This document shows, in pieces, positions 1 to 7,088 of a stretch of DNA of 39,397 bases (the first letter of the stretch is position 1; every line of letters starts with the position of its first letter). The stretch spans positions 1 to 39,397 of the forward strand of contig CAYNST010000023.1 in the NCBI GenBank assembly GCA_964399955.1, in the 5' to 3' direction. The notes below the pieces were generated by a model. It made no database searches. It had not been told where the DNA came from and was given only the letters and a program-made list of their open reading frames with translations. This DNA comes from CAYNST01 sp964399955 (GTDB lineage: Bacteria > Pseudomonadota > Gammaproteobacteria > Pseudomonadales > Cellvibrionaceae). The translations under genes and the position numbers were made by a program.

Positions 1-359
1 GCTCTTCCTCTTCCAGCTCTAGCGGTATGCCGCTGCCCAGCAGTTCGTCGTCCAGTTCCAGCGGTATGCCAATGCCCAGCAGTTCGTCGTCCAGTTCCAG
101 CGGTATGCCAATGCCCAGCAGTTCGTCGTCCAGCTCAAGCGGTATGCCGCTGCCCAGCAGTTCGTCATCCAGCTCCAGCAGTTCATCGTCGTCTTCCTCC
201 AGCTCAAGCAGCTCAAGCTCCAGCAGTTCCTCCGGCGCAGCCAGCAGCTCCAGTGGCTCGGGTGGTGGTACGGGCGCCGGTAGTGTGGACGGTTTGCTTG
301 CGTTGTTCTTTACCTTGCTGGGTGGAGCCAAATTGGCTTTGCGCCGCCGCAGAGCTTAA
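1..359 (+). CDS. C-terminal end of a polyserine-linker exported protein with GlyGly-CTERM-like tail (partial)
   Basis: The 5' end lies outside the window; the frame is open from base 3. The visible ~118 residues begin with four near-identical 13-residue blocks (MPLP or MPMP, then eight serines, then Gly), followed by an unbroken serine run. A Gly/Ser patch (GSGGGTGAG) follows, then a hydrophobic stretch (LLALFFTLLGGAKLAL) and a terminal RRRRA. Polyserine linkers are typical of secreted carbohydrate-active or adhesive proteins in Saccharophagus, Cellvibrio and Teredinibacter. The Gly-rich/hydrophobic/Arg-rich ending matches the layout of GlyGly-CTERM sorting tails, which are processed by rhombosortase; that assignment is an inference from layout. 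The catalytic or binding domains are upstream and unknown. A strong terminator follows 22 bases after the stop. Confidence 0.85.
   Translation, partial: SSSSSSSGMPLPSSSSSSSSGMPMPSSSSSSSSGMPMPSSSSSSSSGMPLPSSSSSSSSSSSSSSSSSSSSSSSSSSGAASSSSGSGGGTGAGSVDGLLALFFTLLGGAKLALRRRRA
27..182 (+). repeat. Four tandem 39-bp repeats encoding a Ser-rich 13-residue unit
   Basis: Units begin at 27, 66, 105 and 144, each starting ATGCC and encoding M-P-(L/M)-P-S8-G; the fourth runs into a longer serine tract. The copies are almost identical at DNA level, not just protein level. This suggests recent duplication or slippage rather than selection on amino acids alone. The array may continue left of the window. Confidence 0.9.
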
Positions 360-381
360 AACTAAATCCAATCTGCTTAAT

Positions 382-413
382 AAAAAAAACCGCGCAAATG
401 CGCGGTTTTTTTT
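382..413 (+). terminator. Strong intrinsic terminator, probably bidirectional
   Basis: A run of A's is followed by a CCGCGC / GCGCGG stem with an AAAT loop and then eight T's. The A-run pairs with the T-run, lengthening the stem, so it could work in both directions. It sits 22 bases after the stop of the polyserine gene. Confidence 0.9.
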
Positions 414-444
414 GCTCTGCCGCTGGCCATGGGCAAAATATCAA

Positions 445-474
445 TCTTTCGTTGCCGCGCTCAGCCGGTATAAT
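445..474 (+). promoter_or_regulatory. Possible promoter for the S41 protease gene
   Basis: A perfect TATAAT occurs at 469-474. The hexamer at the expected distance (TCTTTC at 445-450, 18-bp spacer) is a poor -35, so the call rests on the -10 box alone. It lies between the terminator and the gene at 600 and would leave a leader of about 120 bases. Confidence 0.35.
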
Positions 475-599
475 GACCGGGCACGGCGTCTGACGGGTGA
501 CGGATTGGTCTGTTAGGACGCCATAAGCCCGCATCTGACGGCCACAGATGCCCCGCCTTCATTGAATGCATTCACACGGAAGTCAAGGAGTTTTGACCT

Positions 600-2138
600 A
601 TGTTCCCTTCAAATATATTGTGCCCGCTTGTTGCTTTGCTTGTTTTGTTGCTGTTCGGCTGTGATGGCAACAGCAAAAGCAAGGCGGAGAACGGCAGACG
701 TGATACGCCTATGCAGCCGGAGACCTCATTGGAGCCAGTTTGGCAAATGGGCTTCTTTGAAGACTCGAATAAGTTTCACGCCAGATGTGCCAATCCTGAA
801 ACCGGCACAGATCCCTTTACCGGGCTTTCGTATGCCGAAGCTGCAGGTTCTGAAATGCTTGAGAAAATGTGGCTGCGTTCATTCCTCCACGAGTACTACT
901 TGTGGTCGGACAGGGTAGTCGACATAAGTCCGGAAGGTTTAAGCCTTGAAGAGTATTTTCGTAAGCTCCTCGTGCCAGAAGATATCTTTTCGGGTTACCA
1001 GGAACTATCGCTCGCCGAGTCGGAACTGCATGGCCGCGCGCTGAGTTACGGCATTCGCTGGGCATTTGATCTCCAAGACGGCCGAGTAGTTTTGTTGATC
1101 GCGGACGTAGCCCAGACTTCGCCTTATTTCGGAGAGCTCCGGCGGGGGGATGTATTAGAAAAAGTCGATGGTCTATCTCCCGCAGATCTGGCTCATATGG
1201 GTTTGCTTGATCTGGCGCTGACTCCCACAGAGGACAATGAGCAACAGTCGCTCGAATTCCGCCGTCCGGGTATGGATGAGCCACTGGAAATCACGCTGAC
1301 TGCGGCGGACTTGGATATACCAACCGTGCAGCGGTATCTGACCTTGACTGAGCCGACTCAGCCAATTGGCTATCTGCAATTTGACCGGCATCTTGAAAGG
1401 TCCGACGCAGAACTGCGGGAGGCCGTGGAGCAGTTCTACTTGCAAGGAGTAACGGATTTGATTCTGGACCTGCGCTACAACGGTGGCGGCCGTATGGACG
1501 TTGCCAATAGGCTTGCTTTTATGCTGGCCGGTCCTGAAGCAACTACCGGGCAAGTTTTCTACCACTTTCAATCGAACGGCAAGCTGGATGGCGACGAGCA
1601 GCCATTTCTTACAACCACTTTGGGCGAATTTGGTACGGAACAGGAACTGCCGTCGCTGAATCTAGAAAGGGTCTTCGTGCTGACGGGCCGGGATACCTGC
1701 TCGGCCAGCGAGGCGATAATCAATGGCCTGCGGGGGGTGGGTGTAGATATCTACCAGTTTGGCGCCAGCACTTGCGGCAAGCCCTATACAAATGTGCCAC
1801 GACTCAACTGCGGTAGAGTGTACAACTTCCCGATGTTCAAAGGCACCAACGCGTTGGGTTATGGTGACTTCGTCGAAGGCTTCATTCCCAGCGACGGCGC
1901 GCCGCTGCGGGCGGAAAACGTGTTGCCGGGATGTACTGTTGTCGAGGATTTCCAGCACGAACTGGGTGATCCCGCCGAGGCGGTGCTGGCGGCGGCGCTG
2001 TACTTCCGTGAACACGGCACCTGCCCGGAAATACCGCAAGTTGTGATGCCGCTGCAGCTACGGCAACAGAGCTTGCAGGTTGTGCCTGCTTGGCGTGTCA
2101 GCCAACCGCAAGCTAGTGTCCAGCAACCATTACGGTGA
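600..2138 (+). CDS. S41 family (C-terminal processing/tricorn-like) peptidase lipoprotein
   Basis: This is a 512-residue predicted serine protease anchored in the envelope. The start is well set: AAGGAG at 585-590 lies nine bases before the ATG. Residues 1-21 form a lipoprotein signal with lipobox LFGC, so C21 is the likely lipidated residue. A PDZ-like segment follows (LRRGDVLEKVDG, ~180-191). The S41 core then shows DLRYNGGG (~290-297), characteristic of the family, and TCSASEA around 366-372, which supplies the nucleophilic serine. K394 in the CGKPY segment is a candidate for the general-base lysine. Several cysteines (C63, C367, C392, C404, C445, C475) suggest disulfides in an exported enzyme. 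The substrate is unknown. The gene appears to be monocistronic, with a 13-bp inverted repeat just downstream. Confidence 0.88.
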   Translation: MFPSNILCPLVALLVLLLFGCDGNSKSKAENGRRDTPMQPETSLEPVWQMGFFEDSNKFHARCANPETGTDPFTGLSYAEAAGSEMLEKMWLRSFLHEYYLWSDRVVDISPEGLSLEEYFRKLLVPEDIFSGYQELSLAESELHGRALSYGIRWAFDLQDGRVVLLIADVAQTSPYFGELRRGDVLEKVDGLSPADLAHMGLLDLALTPTEDNEQQSLEFRRPGMDEPLEITLTAADLDIPTVQRYLTLTEPTQPIGYLQFDRHLERSDAELREAVEQFYLQGVTDLILDLRYNGGGRMDVANRLAFMLAGPEATTGQVFYHFQSNGKLDGDEQPFLTTTLGEFGTEQELPSLNLERVFVLTGRDTCSASEAIINGLRGVGVDIYQFGASTCGKPYTNVPRLNCGRVYNFPMFKGTNALGYGDFVEGFIPSDGAPLRAENVLPGCTVVEDFQHELGDPAEAVLAAALYFREHGTCPEIPQVVMPLQLRQQSLQVVPAWRVSQPQASVQQPLR

Positions 2139-2158
2139 AAAACCTAAGTTAGGGAAAA

Positions 2159-2203
2159 CGCTGAGACTCAAAAGATGTTCGTCATCGCCCTTGAGTCTCA
2201 GCG
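2159..2203. repeat. Perfect 13-bp inverted repeat between convergent genes
   Basis: CGCTGAGACTCAA (2159-2171) is exactly complementary to TTGAGTCTCAGCG (2191-2203), with a 19-base loop. It sits between two genes that converge (stops at 2138 and 2228). A stem-loop transcription barrier is the simplest reading, but no T-tract follows on either strand. Confidence 0.8.
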
Positions 2204-2227
2204 CCGGTTCTAACCACTCCCAGGAGC

Positions 2228-2812
2228 TTAGAAGGGGTACTTAACACCCAGCGTTATCATGTCACTGCCGTAGCTTAGGCCGCTGAACATCGGGTCGTCG
2301 ACATCGGGCATTTTCAGGTATTCCGCTTCCACGCTGAGCCTGCCAAAGTTATAGCCCCCGCCCAAACCTGCCGCCAGGCCAAAGCCTTCTTCGTGCTCGT
2401 CCTCATAGCCACTGGATGAGTAAACAAACCGGGAACCCGCAATCCCCACCCTGCTGATTAGGTAAGGGTTTTCACCCAAGTTGCCCACCAGGAATGCGCC
2501 AAAAGCGTTGTATGCTGCCTCTACCTTTTGCTCCAGCAATGAACTGACGACCTGGTCGGTTTCCCCGGCCGCATTCAGAGAAGCCCACAGCTCGGCAGAA
2601 AAGTAGGGGTTAAACTGATATCCCCACGCAATATTGATATTGATGAAATCGAAGCTCTGACCGCCAGCGTGTGGCGCGGTGCTGACGCGCGCAAGGTTCA
2701 CGGCAAAATAGTTGCCTGGCGCAAAAGCTGCGGGGTCTTCGTTTGTCTCGGCCATCGCTAAGCCCGCTGCCAGGGACAGGCAAATCGCGAGGGGTGTAAT
2801 TGCTAACTTCAT
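2228..2812 (-). CDS. Small outer-membrane beta-barrel protein
   Basis: This is a 194-residue exported protein. I place the start at the ATG at 2812 (MKLAIT...), which has an AGG-type ribosome site just upstream; the frame remains open three codons further to a GTG. Residues 1-21 are a clear signal peptide ending AMA before ETNED. The mature part alternates short beta-strand-like segments with Gly and aromatics (WGYQF, GLGGGYNFG, VEAEYLKMP) and ends ...LGVKYPF. A terminal Phe is the classic outer-membrane barrel insertion signal. The length fits 8-stranded OmpA-like or 'outer membrane protein beta-barrel domain' proteins. There is no periplasmic peptidoglycan-binding domain. Its function is not predictable from sequence. 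Confidence 0.8.
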   Translation of the reverse strand: MKLAITPLAICLSLAAGLAMAETNEDPAAFAPGNYFAVNLARVSTAPHAGGQSFDFININIAWGYQFNPYFSAELWASLNAAGETDQVVSSLLEQKVEAAYNAFGAFLVGNLGENPYLISRVGIAGSRFVYSSSGYEDEHEEGFGLAAGLGGGYNFGRLSVEAEYLKMPDVDDPMFSGLSYGSDMITLGVKYPF

Positions 2813-2955
2813 CGGGAGCACCTAATTGGTCAATGGGTTGAGGAGTTGGAAACGCCATGCGCGCACAGCGCCTTTGGTTCCAGAGAACCCCCTTAAGCTA
2901 CTCTAGTTGTCATCCGGCGGAGCAGCCACTGGCTATGCACAGCAGGCGCTTGCCA

Positions 2956-4014
2956 TCAGTGCCTGGCTGACTCTTTCGACACCTGCACTTTCACAAAGCC
3001 TATGCCCTGCGTAGGAGGCGCGCCGGGGTCCAGATACCGCAGGTCCCAGATACTCACGGTCCAGCCGTCTGCCGTTTCCTCAACCTCCCAATAGGGGAAG
3101 CGCATCCATTGCACAAAGCCCTGTACGGATGGGTCCTGCATGGCTGCGGTCACTATGGCATCGGGCGGGATGCGGTCGACGGTCAAGGTTTTGCCATCGG
3201 CTGCGGTGATTCGATAATGATCCTGGTGCACCTCAACCACCCGGTGCGCAAAGGGGTTGCCGGGCATAGGGTTGGCTTGTGCTGCCAGGGGCTCGCGCCC
3301 CTCGCCCCCGGTGGATTCTGCCAGGCGGGCCAGGCCGTAGGCCGCGCCAACGTACATCGTTAGACCCGCAAGCCCCAAACGAGCGGCTTTTTGGCTGGAT
3401 ACTGGCCGCCGCCAGGCCAACCACACCACCAGAGCAACGCCCAGAAGCCAACCCGTTTTTACCAAGGGCGGTGCCATAGACGTGCTGAGGATCAACGCAG
3501 TGGCAAGGATGGCCAACAGCGCCCAGCCGATGACTGCGCGCGGGCTGCCGGCCTGCGCCAAAACCACACCTGCAGCGGTGAGCAGCCAAAACCAGGGGTC
3601 CACAATGAACAAGGTGTCGCCGTAGAACCAGTGGTTGCTGAACGGCATCAGCAGCCTTACCCCGTAGGTATTCAGCCAGTCCAGCAGGGGGTGAGACCAG
3701 GTGCCGATATAGGCAAGCAGCAGAATGGCCCCCAAATTGAAAGGCGGTGCCTGGCTCACCCGCGAGCCGCGCCAGCCATGCCAGGCCCAAATTGCACCGG
3801 CAAGGAACAAAGGCAGCACCAGCATGGCCAAAATCCCATGGCTCCAGCCGCGTCGAACATAAAGTGCAGTGTCCGCACCCCATAGCTGGGCCACGGCGTC
3901 TATATCCGGCAGGTTCACGGCGATAATCAGGGTGGCAGTTGCGTAGCGTGAGAGTTTTTTCAGGCCCGCCTCTGCGAGTGTTGCGCCTACCAGGGTGTGT
4001 GCAACCGGATCCAT
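2956..4014 (-). CDS. Membrane-bound metal-dependent hydrolase (DUF457/YdjM family)
   Basis: This is a 352-residue inner-membrane protein. The family nearly always starts MDPxxHTxxGA, which fixes the start at 4014 even though the frame is open further upstream; the ribosome site is weak. Likely metal ligands are visible: H6 (HTLVGA), D37/D39 (NLPDID), H59 (WSHG), H108/D112 (SHPLLD) and D139 (VDPWFW). Several hydrophobic helices alternate with these motifs in the first ~240 residues, and a soluble C-terminal ~110 residues follows (VEVHQDHYRITAADG...). Related proteins include E. coli YdjM, induced by DNA damage; the physiological substrate is not established. It is transcribed toward, and probably independently of, the barrel gene downstream. 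Confidence 0.85.
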   Translation of the reverse strand: MDPVAHTLVGATLAEAGLKKLSRYATATLIIAVNLPDIDAVAQLWGADTALYVRRGWSHGILAMLVLPLFLAGAIWAWHGWRGSRVSQAPPFNLGAILLLAYIGTWSHPLLDWLNTYGVRLLMPFSNHWFYGDTLFIVDPWFWLLTAAGVVLAQAGSPRAVIGWALLAILATALILSTSMAPPLVKTGWLLGVALVVWLAWRRPVSSQKAARLGLAGLTMYVGAAYGLARLAESTGGEGREPLAAQANPMPGNPFAHRVVEVHQDHYRITAADGKTLTVDRIPPDAIVTAAMQDPSVQGFVQWMRFPYWEVEETADGWTVSIWDLRYLDPGAPPTQGIGFVKVQVSKESARH

Positions 4015-4311
4015 TGTCAGCTCATTGAAGAAAACGTAAGTGGCTCCGCCGGCGGAGCTGTGGAACCCAATATACGTTGTATAGAAGCTCCGGATGCCCG
4101 CCGCCAACTACCCACTGCGGCAGCGCCGCGCAAGTTGAATTGCCGCAGCGGGCAACAATCACTACTATAGTCGCCGGCAAGCGGCTGTCGGTGCAGATTA
4201 TACAGGGGACTGGCGTAAACCCATCGGCGATACTCAAAATACCTGAGCGCGGAGTGTGGCAGCGCTGGAATCCGGCGCACGGACGTTGCAATTTGAAGTG
4301 AGAGACGAATA
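4015..4311. other. Divergent intergenic region without a recognised gene
   Basis: These 297 bases separate two divergently transcribed genes and must hold both promoters. A TATAGT occurs at 4166-4171 but has no good -35 at standard spacing on the plus strand. I see no open frame with a ribosome site and no strong hairpin. Confidence 0.6.
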
Positions 4312-5127
4312 ATGACTGAAGACCCAAGCGCAAGCTCAATTCCGGACTGCGACCTACAGATTTGTGTGGACGCAGCCCTCGGGCAAAAAATTCTGGCGGC
4401 GGTCAATTTTCCCCTGCAGGTTGATCTGCCCGCCAGCTCGTTTTCCGATTCCGATCTGGAGCCCTACCTGGACGAAGACGAAGCCGGGGACGGCAAGCCA
4501 ACCGCCCGAGAAGACGCAGCCATCCAGGACAGCGGCAAGGATGAGCTGGAGGAGGTGATAGAAGATGTGGTGGCCTATGCACTTGCCGAAGGGCAGCGGG
4601 ATGAACAGGACAGCAGCCAGCTCAAGACCCCGGTGGACAAGAAGCGCACCCGGGTGGAGTTGACGGCACTTTCGTTGATTGTGCCCACTGCGCCCACGCT
4701 CACGCTCAGCAACCCGATTGTACTGTCCGACCTGACCGTCAAGATACATGCTGAGATCAAAGCGTGTGTGCGTGTGTTTGGCAAATGGCGCTGCGTCAAC
4801 GCAAGCACCCCTTGGATGACACTCAGCGGACGCGAGGCAACCCTGCAGCTGTCGTCCGCCGGCGCGGTGGTTTTCGCGACTCCGGTGGTAGAAGACATCG
4901 ACATGGTGGTGGCGCTGAAAATTTTCAAATGGCGACTGAAGTGCAAGCTGGGCATCACCAAGATCGTCAACCGTGAGCTTGCCAAACGCGGTCCTATTCA
5001 GTTGGTGGACCTTTCTGGCCTGGCCCAGGGCATGCTGTTCCAGGGCAAGCAACCCTGCATAGAAGCCATCACCTTTGCCAGCGGCAAAAACGGCCTGGTC
5101 ATACGCTCTTGCGTTGCGGTTGGTTGA
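4312..5127 (+). CDS. Hypothetical protein, acidic N-terminus and beta-rich C-terminus
   Basis: This is a 271-residue protein that I do not recognise. The ATG at 4312 is preceded only by a weak GAG-type ribosome site. There is no signal peptide or membrane helix. Residues 1-~105 are strongly acidic and probably disordered (DSDLEPYLDEDEAGDG, KDELEEVIEDVV). From ~115 the chain becomes beta-rich and hydrophobic (VELTALSLIVPTAPTLTL, VVFATPVVEDIDMVVALKIFKW). Cysteines recur at 13, 18, 152, 160, 211, 249 and 267, with CVRVFGKWRC and WRLKCKLG the most distinctive pieces; a metal site or disulfides are possible. It stands alone, with a promoter-like element for the next gene about 180 bases downstream. 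The reading frame is long and has neighbour-like codon use, so I consider it real. Confidence 0.65.
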   Translation: MTEDPSASSIPDCDLQICVDAALGQKILAAVNFPLQVDLPASSFSDSDLEPYLDEDEAGDGKPTAREDAAIQDSGKDELEEVIEDVVAYALAEGQRDEQDSSQLKTPVDKKRTRVELTALSLIVPTAPTLTLSNPIVLSDLTVKIHAEIKACVRVFGKWRCVNASTPWMTLSGREATLQLSSAGAVVFATPVVEDIDMVVALKIFKWRLKCKLGITKIVNRELAKRGPIQLVDLSGLAQGMLFQGKQPCIEAITFASGKNGLVIRSCVAVG

Positions 5128-5303
5128 CGGTGTTGGCGGCTGGGTGACAGCAAACCGCTCATGCAGCGGACACGGGTGACGGCAGTTGGGGGCAAGAGCA
5201 ACCTGCTGCCGGGTACTCGTCCACTCCACGCAAAATCCCTCGTAACTTCAGTGGCTTAACATCTTGCGCAGGCCATTGCTGCAGCCTCTGGCTGCCTCGG
5301 CGC

Positions 5304-5332
5304 TCGACTTGAGCGACTCAACTCCCTATAGT
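5304..5332 (+). promoter_or_regulatory. Putative sigma-70 promoter for ybiT
   Basis: TCGACT (5304-5309, 4/6 to TTGACA) and TATAGT (5327-5332, 5/6 to TATAAT) are separated by exactly 17 bases. They lie about 50 bases upstream of the GTG start of the ABC-F gene. A 6-bp GCAGCC-TCT-GGCTGC hairpin lies just upstream at 5281-5295. Confidence 0.45.
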
Positions 5333-5380
5333 AGCGCCCTCATAACGCTCATTTTTTAAACTTTCTTTCCAGGACTTCTC

Positions 5381-6994
5381 GTGATTTCTGCCGCAAATAT
5401 CACCATGCAATTTGGTGCCAAACCCCTGTTCGAAAATATCTCAGTCAAATTCGGCGATGGCAATCGCTACGGGTTGATTGGCGCCAATGGTTGTGGCAAG
5501 TCCACCTTCATGAAAATTCTGGACGGCAGCCTCACGCCCACTGCTGGTAATGTCTCTGTTACTCCGAATGAGCGTATCGGCAAATTGCACCAGGATCAGT
5601 TCGCGTTTGAGCGCTTCAGCGTGATTGATACGGTAATCATGGGCCACAAGGAGCTGTGGGAGGTAAAGCAGGAGCGTGACCGTATTTATGGCTTGGCCGA
5701 GATGACGGAAGAAGACGGCATGCAAGTGGCCGAGCTGGAAGTGCAGTTTGCGGAGATGGACGGCTACAGCGCCGAAGCGCGCGCCGGCGACATCCTGCTG
5801 GGTGCGGGCATACCGCAGGAGTTGCTGTTTGGCCCCATGAGTGAAGTGGCTCCGGGCCTTAAGTTGCGGGTATTGCTGGCCCAGGCGCTGTTCGCCGACC
5901 CCGACATCCTGCTGCTGGACGAGCCCACCAACAACCTGGATATCAACACCATTCGCTGGTTGGAAGGGCTGCTTGACCAGCGCGAGAGCACCATGGTCAT
6001 CATCTCCCATGATCGTCACTTCCTCAATGCGGTCTGCACGCATATGGCCGACATCGACTACGGTGAATTGCGGGTTTATCCCGGTAATTACGATGACTTC
6101 ATGACCGCATCAACTCAGGCGCGCGAGCGCCTGTACTCGGAAAACGCCAAGAAAAAAGCCGAAATGGCCGACCTGCAGCAGTTTGTCAGCCGCTTCTCCG
6201 CCAATGCCTCCAAAGCCAAACAGGCCACCTCGCGCGCCAAGCGGCTGGAGAAAATCAAATTGGATGATGTCAAGGCCAGCAGCCGGGTCAGCCCTTATAT
6301 TCGCTTCAAGCAAGAGAAGAAGCTGCACAGGCATGCGGTGATTCTGGAAAACCTGGCCCACGGTTTTGACGAGGGCACTTTATTCAAAGACGGCAATATG
6401 ATTTTGGAGGCCGGCACGCGCCTGGCCATTATCGGTGAGAACGGCGCGGGGAAAACCACGCTGTTGCGCTGCTTGGTCAACGACTTTAAGGCCAACAAGG
6501 GCAAGATCCAGTGGGCGGAGAACGCCAGCATCGGTTATTTCCCACAGGACAGCAGCGCCGACTTTGACTGCGAGCTCAACCTGTTTGACTGGATGTGCCA
6601 GTGGCGCAAGCCCAGCCACGACGACCAGATAGTTCGCGCCACCTTGGGGCGTTTGCTGTTCTCTACCGACGACTTCAATAAAAAAGCCGCGCTCTGCTCC
6701 GGTGGTGAAAAACACCGTTTGCTATTTGGCAAGCTGATGCTGATGGACAGCAATGTATTGGTGATGGACGAGCCCACCAACCACCTGGATATGGAAGCCA
6801 TCGAGGCTCTGAATCTGGCGCTGGAACACTACGACGGCACTTTGATTTTTGTCAGCCACGACCGCGAATTTGTCTCGTCATTGGCCAACCGGGTGATCGA
6901 AATCAAGGGCAAAAAGCTGGTGGATTTTCAGGGCGGCTATGAAGAATATTTGGCCAGCCAGGAAGAGCTCAGCAAAAAGCCCAGCTTTGCCTAA
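5381..6994 (+). CDS. ybiT: ABC-F family ribosome-associated ATPase YbiT
   Basis: This 537-residue soluble twin-ABC ATPase is collinear with E. coli YbiT, which it matches along its whole length (MQFGSKPLFENI-type start, GHKELWEVKQERDRIY segment). ABC-F proteins lack membrane domains and bind the ribosomal E site to modulate translation; YbiT's precise role is not settled. The start is GTG, with AGGA at 5371-5374 six bases upstream. Domain 1 has Walker A GANGCGKST (34-42) and Walker B DEPTNN (from D180). The charged interdomain linker follows (~220-310). Domain 2 has Walker A GENGAGKTT (352-360), signature CSGGEK and DEPTNHLD (from D463). The first signature is VAPGLK rather than LSGG, a known YbiT trait rather than damage. 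Confidence 0.97.
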   Translation: MISAANITMQFGAKPLFENISVKFGDGNRYGLIGANGCGKSTFMKILDGSLTPTAGNVSVTPNERIGKLHQDQFAFERFSVIDTVIMGHKELWEVKQERDRIYGLAEMTEEDGMQVAELEVQFAEMDGYSAEARAGDILLGAGIPQELLFGPMSEVAPGLKLRVLLAQALFADPDILLLDEPTNNLDINTIRWLEGLLDQRESTMVIISHDRHFLNAVCTHMADIDYGELRVYPGNYDDFMTASTQARERLYSENAKKKAEMADLQQFVSRFSANASKAKQATSRAKRLEKIKLDDVKASSRVSPYIRFKQEKKLHRHAVILENLAHGFDEGTLFKDGNMILEAGTRLAIIGENGAGKTTLLRCLVNDFKANKGKIQWAENASIGYFPQDSSADFDCELNLFDWMCQWRKPSHDDQIVRATLGRLLFSTDDFNKKAALCSGGEKHRLLFGKLMLMDSNVLVMDEPTNHLDMEAIEALNLALEHYDGTLIFVSHDREFVSSLANRVIEIKGKKLVDFQGGYEEYLASQEELSKKPSFA

Positions 6995-7088
6995 GCGCTT
7001 TATTTAGGGTGGGCTGTGTTGTTCCCGGAGATGCAAATGCCGCTGTTGATGGCAGTCTCCGCTGCTCTCCGGTCGCTGGAGTCTCCGG

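Noticed and set aside
3391..3885. Long plus-strand frame inside the DUF457 gene
   Set aside because: It is antisense to a gene with clear family motifs and has no ribosome site or recognisable domain. Other long frames lying over the purine, EPS and glg genes were dismissed for the same reason.
4166..4171. TATAGT as promoter of the 271-residue protein
   Set aside because: The nearest -35-like hexamer (TTGCCG) is 20 bases away and no other hexamer fits the 16-18 base window.
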